NCBI GenBank assembly: GCA_026991005.1
Contig: JALXCH010000480.1
Span: 1-13,499 of the forward strand
Length of the DNA: 13,499 nt
DNA from: Calditrichia bacterium
GTDB taxonomy: Bacteria > Calditrichota > Calditrichia > RBG-13-44-9
Direction: 5' to 3'
Of the stretch, positions 1 through 6,433 are shown piece after piece (the first letter of the stretch is position 1; every line of letters begins with the position of its first letter). The translations under genes were made by a program, and so were the position numbers. The notes below the pieces were generated by a model. The model did no database searches. It saw nothing but the letters and a program-made list of their open reading frames with translations, and was not told where the DNA came from.

Positions 1-102
1 TTCCAAATCCCAAGTATCAAAAATAAAAAACCGCAATGTCCGAATGTCCATAGGAATCTCCAGAGGAGTCTTTTACGACCTTTGGAGGATCCCATTGGTA
101 AA

Positions 103-328
103 CGCAGCGAGCGCAGCGAATTTTCAGAGAATGCTGAAAAAAACAACCTCAATGTGCAAAAAAATAGCTTAAAATCCCGTTAATCCCGTTCATCCTGTCT
201 AAAAAATCATTTTACTTTTTAGCATCAGATTACATCAATTTCCGTGAATTCCTTAATTCCAGATTTTAAAAGACAAATCCTGGCTTATTCAAAAACCTTA
301 TTAAGTTTTTTTTCGTGGCGTTCGTTGC
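103..328. repeat. Degenerate long repeat, copy A
   Basis: This copy shares an ordered series of blocks with copy B at 362-572. First is GCGAGCGCAGC (107-117) followed by CAGAGAATGC (125-134). Next is a 44-base core (172-215) that matches 436-479 at 43 of 44 positions. Then come ATTCCAGATTTT (255-266) and TTTCGTGGCGTTCGTTGC (311-328). The core itself is built of short ATCCCGTT/ATCCTGTC steps. Between blocks the copies differ in length and sequence, so only the core is well conserved. No reading frame or transposase is seen, so this is a non-coding dispersed or tandem repeat of unknown nature. Confidence 0.75.
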
Positions 329-330
329 GA

Positions 331-360
331 TCGCTGCGGTTTTAAAATAAACCGCGGCGG
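331..360. repeat. Inverted repeat between the two repeat copies
   Basis: GCGGTTT (336-342) and AAACCGC (349-355) form a perfect 7-bp stem with a 6-base loop. The pairing continues outward with CGC (332-334) and GCG (357-359) around one G-T pair. It is preceded by the palindrome GCGATCGC (327-334). There is no T-run, so it does not look like an intrinsic terminator. It may be part of the repeat element or a boundary structure. Confidence 0.4.
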
Positions 361-361
361 G

Positions 362-572
362 CGCGGCGAGCGCAGCAATTACTCAGAGAATGCCGCACAC
401 AAGAAATAACTCCAACGTATGCAAATATTTATTTCAAATCCTGTTAATCCCGTTCATCCTGTCTAAAAAATCATTTTACCCAATCTAAATAAATTCATCA
501 ATTCCAGATTTTTAAAAACAAATCCAGGTGGCCTCAAAAACCGCATGATGATTTTTTCGTAGCATTCGTAGC
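362..572. repeat. Degenerate long repeat, copy B
   Basis: Second copy of the unit described for 103-328. Matching blocks lie at 366-376 (GCGAGCGCAGC), 384-393 (CAGAGAATGC), 436-479 (core, one mismatch to copy A), about 501-512 (ATTCCAGATTTT) and 555-572 (TTTCGTAGCATTCGTAGC). The offset to copy A drifts from 259 to 264 to 244 bases, so indels lie between conserved blocks. It ends just before the stop codon of the tonB-like gene. Confidence 0.75.
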
Positions 573-584
573 TTTTCCATAATC

Positions 585-1505
585 TCACTGCCGCAAATTC
601 GGGTACACCATGCGGATGGTTACTTCCAGGTAGGGATCGGGGAAATCGGCGGGTAAAGGACGGAAAGGGAACACGCTATGAATAGCATTGACCGAACTCT
701 CTTCCAGGGAATGATGCCCCACATGGCGCAGCACCTGGAAGTCGTACATCTCCCCCTCCCGGGACACTTTGAACCGCACCACGGTGTACCCATGAATCAG
801 ACCGAGCGGATAGTAAGCAGGGGGCGCAGTCCACAACCGAATCAGCTTTCGTTTAAACGCCAGCCAGTAAGGAGCCCACTCCCAGGCGTAGGTACTCAAA
901 GCAAAATCGCCCACCAGGTCGGCTTTAAAGCTTTCCATTTCCAGCATGGTTTCCCCCCGCTTTTGCTCACTCCGGGATTCCTGGGGCTCCTCGGGCGGTT
1001 TCTCCTTCCCCTGATCTTTTCCGGTAAGCAAATCCTTATTAAACGTATGGCTGGATTTGTAAGCCAGAAGGGCATTTTTCACCGCTTCCAGCACCCGGGG
1101 ATCGGATTCTTGACTGGCGGGTGTTTGCAGTTTCTCCTTCTCTGCCTCCGACCCGGGAACCAGATGCGGTTGATTCTCCGAAACCTGCGGCGCTTGCATC
1201 AAAGAAGATTCTGTGGAAAGCCGATTGGTCTCTTGCGGTTTATCCTGGGTGGCATTGGGATTTTCCACCAGCTCATAAAACTTCTGGGGAATTTGCTCTT
1301 TTTCCGGTTCGGGCGGAGGGGGTTGCTCAAACACCAATTCCAGCGGTTTCGGTGTATCCGGCTTATTGAGGTGGGTGGAGCCTAACAACATATCCTTCTG
1401 CAAAAACAGTAATCCCACCAGATGTAAAAGCACCGAAATGACAATGGAAATGATTAATATTTTGCGATCGTTCTTCTTCATCTTCCAAATCGTTTCACCC
1501 ACCAT
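585..1505 (-). CDS. TonB-family energy transducer protein
   Basis: TonB proteins span the inner membrane and periplasm and pass proton-motive energy from ExbB/ExbD to outer-membrane receptors. The 306-residue product has a short basic N-terminus and one membrane helix at about 16-36. That helix contains S24 and H28 with the S-x-x-x-H spacing of the TonB transmembrane segment. A Pro/Glu/Lys-rich linker follows (PPPPEPEKEQ near 62-71), then a charged low-complexity middle and a C-terminal TonB-like domain from about 228 to 306. That last part carries the GYTVVRFKVSREGEMYDFQV pattern and a VFPFRPLP segment. No exbB or exbD is nearby, so it must use partners elsewhere or have another periplasm-spanning role. 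It begins 36 bases after the STAS gene, probably in the same transcript. Two starts are possible (ATG at 1505 or at 1481); neither has a good Shine-Dalgarno, so the N-terminus is uncertain by 8 residues. Confidence 0.85.
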   Translation of the reverse strand: MVGETIWKMKKNDRKILIISIVISVLLHLVGLLFLQKDMLLGSTHLNKPDTPKPLELVFEQPPPPEPEKEQIPQKFYELVENPNATQDKPQETNRLSTESSLMQAPQVSENQPHLVPGSEAEKEKLQTPASQESDPRVLEAVKNALLAYKSSHTFNKDLLTGKDQGKEKPPEEPQESRSEQKRGETMLEMESFKADLVGDFALSTYAWEWAPYWLAFKRKLIRLWTAPPAYYPLGLIHGYTVVRFKVSREGEMYDFQVLRHVGHHSLEESSVNAIHSVFPFRPLPADFPDPYLEVTIRMVYPNLRQ

Positions 1506-1541
1506 TCCCGGTTCTTTTTGATTAAACAGCGGAGGTGGAAA

Positions 1542-1895
1542 TTAGTTCTCTTCCTTAAAATACTGGAGCGCCGAGGGCACATCCGGAAAAATCTGAAATA
1601 CATGGGAAAGCTGGGCGATACGAATCATATTCTCCACGCTGGAAGCCACCGTAGCCAGCACCAATTCTCCGCCAGCATTGTTTGCCTGCCGTTTTCCGAA
1701 AAGCAACGCTCCCAGACCGGAACTATCCAGATCGCGCACATTCTTTAAATCCAGCACCAACTGGATGTTTCCATCCGCAACTTCTACAAACAATTTCTCT
1801 TTCAGGGAAGCGGCATTGGAGTGATTAATGTGTTCATCCAGAACAGTAAAAATCAGCACATCATTGGCCTTCTCTGTGGAATATTGTATATCCAT
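1542..1895 (-). CDS. STAS-domain protein, anti-sigma factor antagonist type
   Basis: A single-domain STAS protein of 117 residues, the usual length of SpoIIAA/RsbV-type antagonists. In that family the unphosphorylated form binds an anti-sigma kinase or other partner, and phosphorylation of a serine switches it off. The signature segment LDLKNVRDLDSSGLGALL is present at 48-65. S58 follows D57 and aligns with the phosphorylated serine of B. subtilis SpoIIAA. The ATG at 1895 has AAAGGAT (1904-1910) about 8-9 bases upstream, and a sigma70-like promoter lies further up. No anti-sigma kinase, PP2C phosphatase or sigma factor gene is in the window; the downstream neighbour is the TonB-like gene. STAS proteins also act in phospholipid transport and stressosomes, so a sigma-factor role is inference only. 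Confidence 0.9.
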   Translation of the reverse strand: MDIQYSTEKANDVLIFTVLDEHINHSNAASLKEKLFVEVADGNIQLVLDLKNVRDLDSSGLGALLFGKRQANNAGGELVLATVASSVENMIRIAQLSHVFQIFPDVPSALQYFKEEN

Positions 1896-1930
1896 GGAAG
1901 AACATCCTTTCTTTTTACAAATCCATTCTA

Positions 1931-1959
1931 AAAATACGGAATTTTACTCCGGATGTCAA
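1931..1959 (-). promoter_or_regulatory. Sigma70-like promoter for the STAS-tonB operon
   Basis: On the minus strand a perfect TTGACA (1954-1959) is followed by a 17-base spacer and TATTTT (1931-1936, 4 of 6 matches to TATAAT). Transcription would start near 1924, leaving a leader of about 30 bases with the AAAGGAT ribosome site. The position just upstream of the STAS start and the exact spacing support it. It is a motif match only. Confidence 0.5.
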
Positions 1960-2003
1960 AAAATTAACCGGAAAGCAGGACGTGGTGCGGAGCGCCACAA
2001 AAT

Positions 2004-2855
2004 TCACCGAAAAGTTAACAGTATTACCGAAACAATGGCCAGTGCCAGTGCCAAAAGAATACGAGACGTCATCCGCTCCTGCCATATCCAGTATCCCACC
2101 AGGGAGGAAACGATAATAATCCCCACATTATTCAAGGGGAACGCCAGCGAGCCGGGAAGATGCTGGAGCACCTTCAAAATAAAAAATGCGGAAAAGAAAT
2201 TCGCCGCCCCTAATAAAACGCCTCCCCGCACCAATCCCCAGCTCATAGGCACCCGCCGTAAAAATACCAACACCGCCGTAAACACACCCGACAGAAAAAA
2301 CACCAGAAGCATATATTCCATCATCCAGTGGGCACCAAATTTTTCCTGAAAGATTTTCAGGCTCATATCGCCGGAACCCATGAGGAGGAACAGAAAGAAG
2401 GGAAGTAAAATTCCCCCAGCCTCCGAAGAAGAGGGGGATTCCTTTTCTTCCCGCGGTTGCCAGCTAAACAAATAAATCGCCAGCAGCGCCAGAACCAGTC
2501 CCACGTACTGGGTGGGTTGCAAACTTTCCCGGTAAATGAGCAATGAACCCAGCACGGGAATCACCACCGAAAGCCGGGTTACTGTTACCGGGATGGCAAT
2601 TCCCAGCTTCTGAATGGATATCATGTACACCACAAATGCGGTAACAAAAATGAGCGCTGTAGCCAGAGAAAGAGGAAATAGTTGGCCGTAAATGCGGATA
2701 CCAGAGTTCCAGCCCCCTACCAGGAGCGTCATGAGCACAGCCATCACATAATTGAATAACATCACCCCCAACCGATCCAGCCGCCGGGACTCGTTCCAGC
2801 GAATAACCACCGCCACCAACACACTGGAAAGAATGCTGAATATCAGATAAACCAT
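2004..2855 (-). CDS. EamA/DMT-superfamily transporter-like membrane protein
   Basis: A 283-residue, very hydrophobic protein with about ten predicted membrane helices arranged as two similar halves. The halves are separated by a charged stretch, QPREEKESPSSSE, at about 152-164. This is the layout of two EamA domains in the drug/metabolite transporter superfamily. Each half ends in the typical pattern of a short amphipathic loop with a conserved Glu (YRESL about 107-111 and WQERM about 258-262) followed by a helix. Substrates in this family range from metabolites to sugars and drugs, and none can be assigned here. The ATG at 2855 fits the family's N-terminus but has a poor ribosome site. A strong AGGAGG lies 34-39 bases upstream and serves a short out-of-phase ORF (separate entry). 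The gene is divergent from the plus-strand gene at 3135. Confidence 0.85.
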   Translation of the reverse strand: MVYLIFSILSSVLVAVVIRWNESRRLDRLGVMLFNYVMAVLMTLLVGGWNSGIRIYGQLFPLSLATALIFVTAFVVYMISIQKLGIAIPVTVTRLSVVIPVLGSLLIYRESLQPTQYVGLVLALLAIYLFSWQPREEKESPSSSEAGGILLPFFLFLLMGSGDMSLKIFQEKFGAHWMMEYMLLVFFLSGVFTAVLVFLRRVPMSWGLVRGGVLLGAANFFSAFFILKVLQHLPGSLAFPLNNVGIIIVSSLVGYWIWQERMTSRILLALALAIVSVILLTFR

Positions 2856-2894
2856 CTCGCTACCATTTTCCAGGAATTTAAGTTCATGCCTCCT
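2843..2894 (-). promoter_or_regulatory. Possible leader ORF overlapping the transporter start
   Basis: AGGAGG (2889-2894) is followed after only one base by an ATG (2885-2887). That ATG opens a 14-codon ORF (MNLNSWKMVARWFI) ending in TGA at 2843-2845, inside the transporter gene and in another frame. The transporter's own ATG (2853-2855) lies within this short ORF and lacks a good Shine-Dalgarno. This layout could give translational coupling, with ribosomes ending the leader re-initiating on the transporter. The 1-base spacing is far from ideal, so the leader may be weakly translated or the AGGAGG may be accidental. Confidence 0.3.
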
Positions 2895-3134
2895 AAAATA
2901 GTAAATTTACAAAAAATTGCTTAAACCACAACCTTCCTTTCTTTTTCTTCGCAGCTATTTTACCTTCTGTAAATATTCCGTAAAGAAGGGTGAAAGATTT
3001 CTCGATTTCTGATGAAATTTTCCCTGATATATGCACCCATTTCCATTGTTTCTCGTTTTTCGCTTTAAAATCGGAATCCATTCTCCCTGCTTTTTCGTAA
3101 AACATGTGAACACTTTAACAGAGGAGGTGCGTGT

Positions 3135-3737
3135 ATGAAACAAACATACTATGAACTGGTCATCCAATCGCCCTTTTTGCTCATTAAAGGTTTTCTCATG
3201 GGATTCATGTACGGTCGCGGAGAAGAATTCCCCTACTTTTTCAATCGTAAAGCGGGAATTCGTCGGGAGACGCTGGGGGAAGTTATCAAAGAATATCTCT
3301 CTCTGGATAATTACACCCACCTTTGTTTACCCGAAAACATTGTCCCCGAATTTGAAACTGCACTGGAAAAAGCGCATCCCAAAATCGGAGTAACCATCGA
3401 GAAGAAGAACAAGATCCGGTCGGCGGAATTCACCTTTAGTTTTGAGATTTACAACGAAGAGCAGGCACAGGTTTGCAAAGAATTAATGAAGAACCTGCCC
3501 GAAGGGGTAGAATTACACAATTTCGAACCGAAAGAGATTCGCTACGAGACCATCCACGGGGTCAAAGAATACGCGCCGTTGCATCCCTACATTTACCGGG
3601 GACAGGGCATTGTGCGAGGCGACTTCGAACCGCTGATTGAATTTTACCTGCGGTGCAAACGCAGCTCCATCCGGGAGCTTATCCTGTGTAGCGAAGTGCG
3701 CCTGTACTATGAAAAAGAGGCCGAGGTGCCCGCCTGA
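3135..3737 (+). CDS. Unrecognised 200-residue soluble protein
   Basis: I do not recognise this family. The ATG at 3135 has an ideal Shine-Dalgarno (GAGGAGGTG at 3121-3129; AGGAGG 7 bases from the ATG), and codon use looks like the neighbouring genes, so it is very likely real. There is no signal peptide. The only hydrophobic stretch (FLLIKGFLMGFMYG, 14-27) is short and ends in GRGEEFPYFF, more like a buried strand-helix than a membrane anchor. Residues about 96-131 read as strand-helix-strand (AEFTFSFEIY, EEQAQVCKELMKN, EGVELHNF), suggesting a ferredoxin-like alpha/beta fold. Four cysteines (C64, C114, C174, C185) do not form an obvious metal motif. A His/Tyr-rich segment (EYAPLHPYIYRGQG, 145-158) could be functional. 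It is the only plus-strand gene here, a single-gene unit divergent from the EamA transporter and convergent with lptD. Confidence 0.85.
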   Translation: MKQTYYELVIQSPFLLIKGFLMGFMYGRGEEFPYFFNRKAGIRRETLGEVIKEYLSLDNYTHLCLPENIVPEFETALEKAHPKIGVTIEKKNKIRSAEFTFSFEIYNEEQAQVCKELMKNLPEGVELHNFEPKEIRYETIHGVKEYAPLHPYIYRGQGIVRGDFEPLIEFYLRCKRSSIRELILCSEVRLYYEKEAEVPA

Positions 3738-3738
3738 A

Positions 3739-3772
3739 GGGAGCCCGGAACAGCACGGGAGCCCGGGCTCTC
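3739..3772. terminator. GC-rich hairpin between convergent genes
   Basis: GAGCCCGG (3741-3748) pairs perfectly with CCGGGCTC (3763-3770) around a 14-base loop, with an extra G-C pair outside after a G-T. The 3' arm is also part of a 12-base palindrome, GAGCCCGGGCTC (3759-3770). It sits directly after the stop of the plus-strand gene (3735-3737) and about 35 bases past the lptD stop (3806-3808), where a bidirectional terminator is expected. No U-run follows on either strand, so it may only stabilise 3' ends or help Rho-dependent termination. Confidence 0.45.
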
Positions 3773-3805
3773 CGGAAACTCATTTCCCGAAGCAATACTT
3801 TATCA

Positions 3806-6376
3806 TTACAACGGTAGATATCCGCCGCTGCTCTTTGTGAGCTTAATATCCCGCAGCAACGGTTCTTTGATGTGAATCTCGAACGTAAAGGAACTGTAAG
3901 CGGGATTGGGCTGCCAGTTAAAGGACATTTCCCAGCAGTGTAAATCCCGGTAAATATTGAAGCTCTGGTGGGCAATTTCGTGGTTCATCAAATCGAAGCT
4001 GGCGGAATACTGAATGCGCCAGTTGGGTGTGAGCTGCACCCGGGCATTTACGTTAGCGGTAAAATCCTTGCGCACTGCCCGCACGTTGCTGCGGTTCACG
4101 CTGTACACCAGGTTCACACTTAATTCCCAGGGGAATTTCAAATTCCGCAGCATCTCGATGTCCTGATTGCGCACCAGGTCTTCCACACCGGCAGTGGGGA
4201 GGCCAACCTCGGCGGTATCGCCCTCTGCGGCGGGACGCTTACCTTTCTCCTCGTGGCGGGGTGGGGTTAATCGGAAACCGGTATTTATTCGAAGGTTGAC
4301 CAGCCGCGGCAAAGAAAATCCGTTTTGCCACACAAACTCGTTCCGACGTCCATATCCTCCGTGCCCCACTTTGTAAAGGCTGTGGGTGGCAGTGAGGGTA
4401 AAGTTAAATTTGGAGGTTGCCTGGGTGCGCAGGCTGCTGTTAATCTCGCCCCAGCGCAGGCTATCGGCCAGAAAGTTGTAATTGGTCGATAAATCCCAGT
4501 TGAATAAATTGATCTTTTTCTCCTCTCCATTGCGAATCATTTTACCCTGGAACAGGTTGTTCAGGGAGATGGTCATCAGGCGGGATTCCCCGGTGGGAGT
4601 GCCTCCAAAAGCGCTCCCCGCAAAGCGATCGTACCGCCGCAGGCGACCGCTGCTATCGGTAAACGTCTGGATGTAACCAAAGCGAGGCTCGGTGTAGTCC
4701 GGAGTAATGGTGAAGCGGATAGCGGGGTCCATTTTGTGCCGGATGAGCTTCAGCGGACCAAAGGGGATTTCGAACAGTCCGTATAAGGTGGTGGTGACCC
4801 CCAGATTGGTATTCACAATGTGCCGGGCACGCGGCTGACGGATGGTGTCTGCCACGGCCATATTCAAAGAATCCACCCAGTGATATTGATAATATTGCGG
4901 TACCCATAATTCCCGGAAAGAAACACTCTGGCGGTAGCGAAAATATTTGAACAGATTAAAATTGAGCGAAAGCCCACCCCGATGCTCCCAGCCCATCCGC
5001 TGGCTCTTTTTAAACGTGGAATCGCTCTGCAGCTTCTTACTCCCGTCCGCCTTAAAATTGCTTCCGAAATTATAGGTGATGTTGTGGTACCAGCGCTTTT
5101 TGGGGGTTTTAGCCGGATTAAACGGAATTAGGTCAGATTGAGTATGGGAGAAGGAAATATTGGGCAGGGTGTAATCCAGTTCTCCGGTTTGCAGATTTTC
5201 GTTGCGCCGAATGCTCACATTCAAGGCATTTTTGGAAGAAGGCCAGCGTTTGGAAAAATTCACATTGGTGGAAATAATCTGATCCAGCCGATGCTCCAGA
5301 TTGTTGGAGTAATTTTTCAGGAAGGTACGGTCGCTGACAAAGCGCCCGCTACCGTTCAGCGTCATCGTTTCCCCAATCTTTTGCTGATGGCTAAACTGGA
5401 TGCTCCAGCGCTGCTTCTTTTGCCCGGTTGTTACATCCCGGGGCGCGTAGTGCATCACCACATTTCCGCCAAAATTGTAACGCTTGCGGTAGCGAAATTC
5501 CCCGGAATATACCGTACCCGTGCGCTCGAAAAAGGTGCTTAAAAGGGTGACATCCCAGTAATCCGAAGCGGCCCAATAATACCCGAAATCCCGCAGATAC
5601 CGCCCCCCATAGCTGCTGGTTCCAAATTTGGGAATAATAAACCCGGAGCGCCGTCCCTTCTCCATGGGAAATACTCCAAAAGGAATGGCAAACACCGGAA
5701 TATCAGCAATGTACATATAAATGGGTTTGGCCACCGCTCGCTTATTCATAATAATGCGCATTTTATTGGCTTTGAAATAGTAGTGAGGGTGCTCGATGCT
5801 ATCGCAACTGGTGAAATAACCATCCTTTACCAGAAGCGTTTTTTTACCCACCTTTTTGATGAGTTCACCCCGATAATACCCCGGCTCCATGTTGGTTCGC
5901 CCTTCCAGAACTTTACCTCGCTGGTGTTTAAAATCGTATTCCAGGCGAAAGCCGTGGATGGGTTCGCTTCCCTGCTCGCTGAACACCGGTAATCCCCGGT
6001 AAATGGGATTGCCCAGAGAGTCGGTACTATCGGCCACACCGGTAGCCACCATGGTGTTGCGATTCCAGTCAATCATCACCCGGGCTGCTTCCAGACGCAT
6101 TTGCTGGTACTGAATGATGACATTGCCTTCCAGAAAGGTGCGTCGATGTTCCATGGAGAAAGTAATTTTTTCGGCGCGATATTTAACCGGCCCCTCAATA
6201 TCGCTTTTGGGAGGCGGGGTTAATGTATCCGTTACCGCGAGTGAATCAGAAACGGGGGAAAGGAGACTATCGCTTTGCGTCTGCACCACCCGGGCAGCAA
6301 GCGGTTCCCGGAAACCGGTTAGGGCAACTAACAACCACCAGAATGTCCAGAAGAAAAACCACGGGCGCATCGCCAT
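3806..6376 (-). CDS. lptD: LPS-assembly outer-membrane protein LptD (OstA-like)
   Basis: LptD is the outer-membrane beta-barrel that, plugged by the lipoprotein LptE, inserts lipopolysaccharide into the outer leaflet. The 856-residue product starts with a signal-like sequence (MAMRPWFFFWTFWWLLVALT). An LptA/OstA-type periplasmic domain follows at about 62-200 (KYRAEKITFSMEHRRTFLEG and similar beta-jellyroll repeats). The rest is a long barrel rich in alternating aromatic strands. The hallmark block IADIPVFAIPFGVFPMEKGR followed by RSGFIIPKFG lies at about 224-253. Exactly two cysteines are present, C191 in the periplasmic domain and C814 near the barrel end. The protein ends in GGYLPL rather than a terminal Phe. 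The start at ATG 6376 has GAGAAGGG about 8 bases upstream. It follows rnr by 57 bases without a terminator, so the two genes are probably co-transcribed. Confidence 0.93.
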   Translation of the reverse strand: MAMRPWFFFWTFWWLLVALTGFREPLAARVVQTQSDSLLSPVSDSLAVTDTLTPPPKSDIEGPVKYRAEKITFSMEHRRTFLEGNVIIQYQQMRLEAARVMIDWNRNTMVATGVADSTDSLGNPIYRGLPVFSEQGSEPIHGFRLEYDFKHQRGKVLEGRTNMEPGYYRGELIKKVGKKTLLVKDGYFTSCDSIEHPHYYFKANKMRIIMNKRAVAKPIYMYIADIPVFAIPFGVFPMEKGRRSGFIIPKFGTSSYGGRYLRDFGYYWAASDYWDVTLLSTFFERTGTVYSGEFRYRKRYNFGGNVVMHYAPRDVTTGQKKQRWSIQFSHQQKIGETMTLNGSGRFVSDRTFLKNYSNNLEHRLDQIISTNVNFSKRWPSSKNALNVSIRRNENLQTGELDYTLPNISFSHTQSDLIPFNPAKTPKKRWYHNITYNFGSNFKADGSKKLQSDSTFKKSQRMGWEHRGGLSLNFNLFKYFRYRQSVSFRELWVPQYYQYHWVDSLNMAVADTIRQPRARHIVNTNLGVTTTLYGLFEIPFGPLKLIRHKMDPAIRFTITPDYTEPRFGYIQTFTDSSGRLRRYDRFAGSAFGGTPTGESRLMTISLNNLFQGKMIRNGEEKKINLFNWDLSTNYNFLADSLRWGEINSSLRTQATSKFNFTLTATHSLYKVGHGGYGRRNEFVWQNGFSLPRLVNLRINTGFRLTPPRHEEKGKRPAAEGDTAEVGLPTAGVEDLVRNQDIEMLRNLKFPWELSVNLVYSVNRSNVRAVRKDFTANVNARVQLTPNWRIQYSASFDLMNHEIAHQSFNIYRDLHCWEMSFNWQPNPAYSSFTFEIHIKEPLLRDIKLTKSSGGYLPL

Positions 6377-6433
6377 TTTTTAACCCTTCTCAACTATCCC
6401 CTTTCCCTCAACAACCTCACAACTCCTAACCGC

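Larger units (their letters stand above)
1..584. other. Gene-free left-edge region with degenerate repeats
   Basis: No credible coding sequence is visible on either strand over these 584 bases. The stretch is AT-rich with short GC-rich islands made of GCGAGCGCAGC-like words. It contains a short direct repeat (AATGTCC twice at about 35-49) and two degenerate copies of a longer repeat, annotated separately. It lies downstream of the tonB-like stop codon, so it is a 3' intergenic region for that operon. No clear intrinsic terminator follows that stop codon. Confidence 0.7.

Noticed and set aside
172..479. CRISPR-like array from the repeated core
   Set aside because: Only two copies 264 bases apart, no regular spacers and no cas genes nearby.
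678..1385. Long plus-strand ORF (235 residues) opposite the tonB-like gene
   Set aside because: It is the antisense shadow of a Pro/Glu-rich coding region; its product is Arg/Leu/Pro-rich with no domain, and the minus-strand frame has a clear TonB architecture.
2901..2910. Palindrome GTAAATTTAC in the divergent intergenic region
   Set aside because: A single 10-base palindrome in very AT-rich DNA is expected by chance; there is no second copy or spacing rule to support an operator.
2963..2989. Inverted repeat CCTTCT/AGAAGG between the divergent genes
   Set aside because: Only 6 bp with a 15-base loop and no T-run; too weak to call a terminator or operator.
2893..3320. Two minus-strand ORFs in and beyond the divergent intergenic region
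   Set aside because: They are Lys/Phe-rich translations of AT-rich DNA without ribosome sites, and one overlaps the well-supported plus-strand gene.
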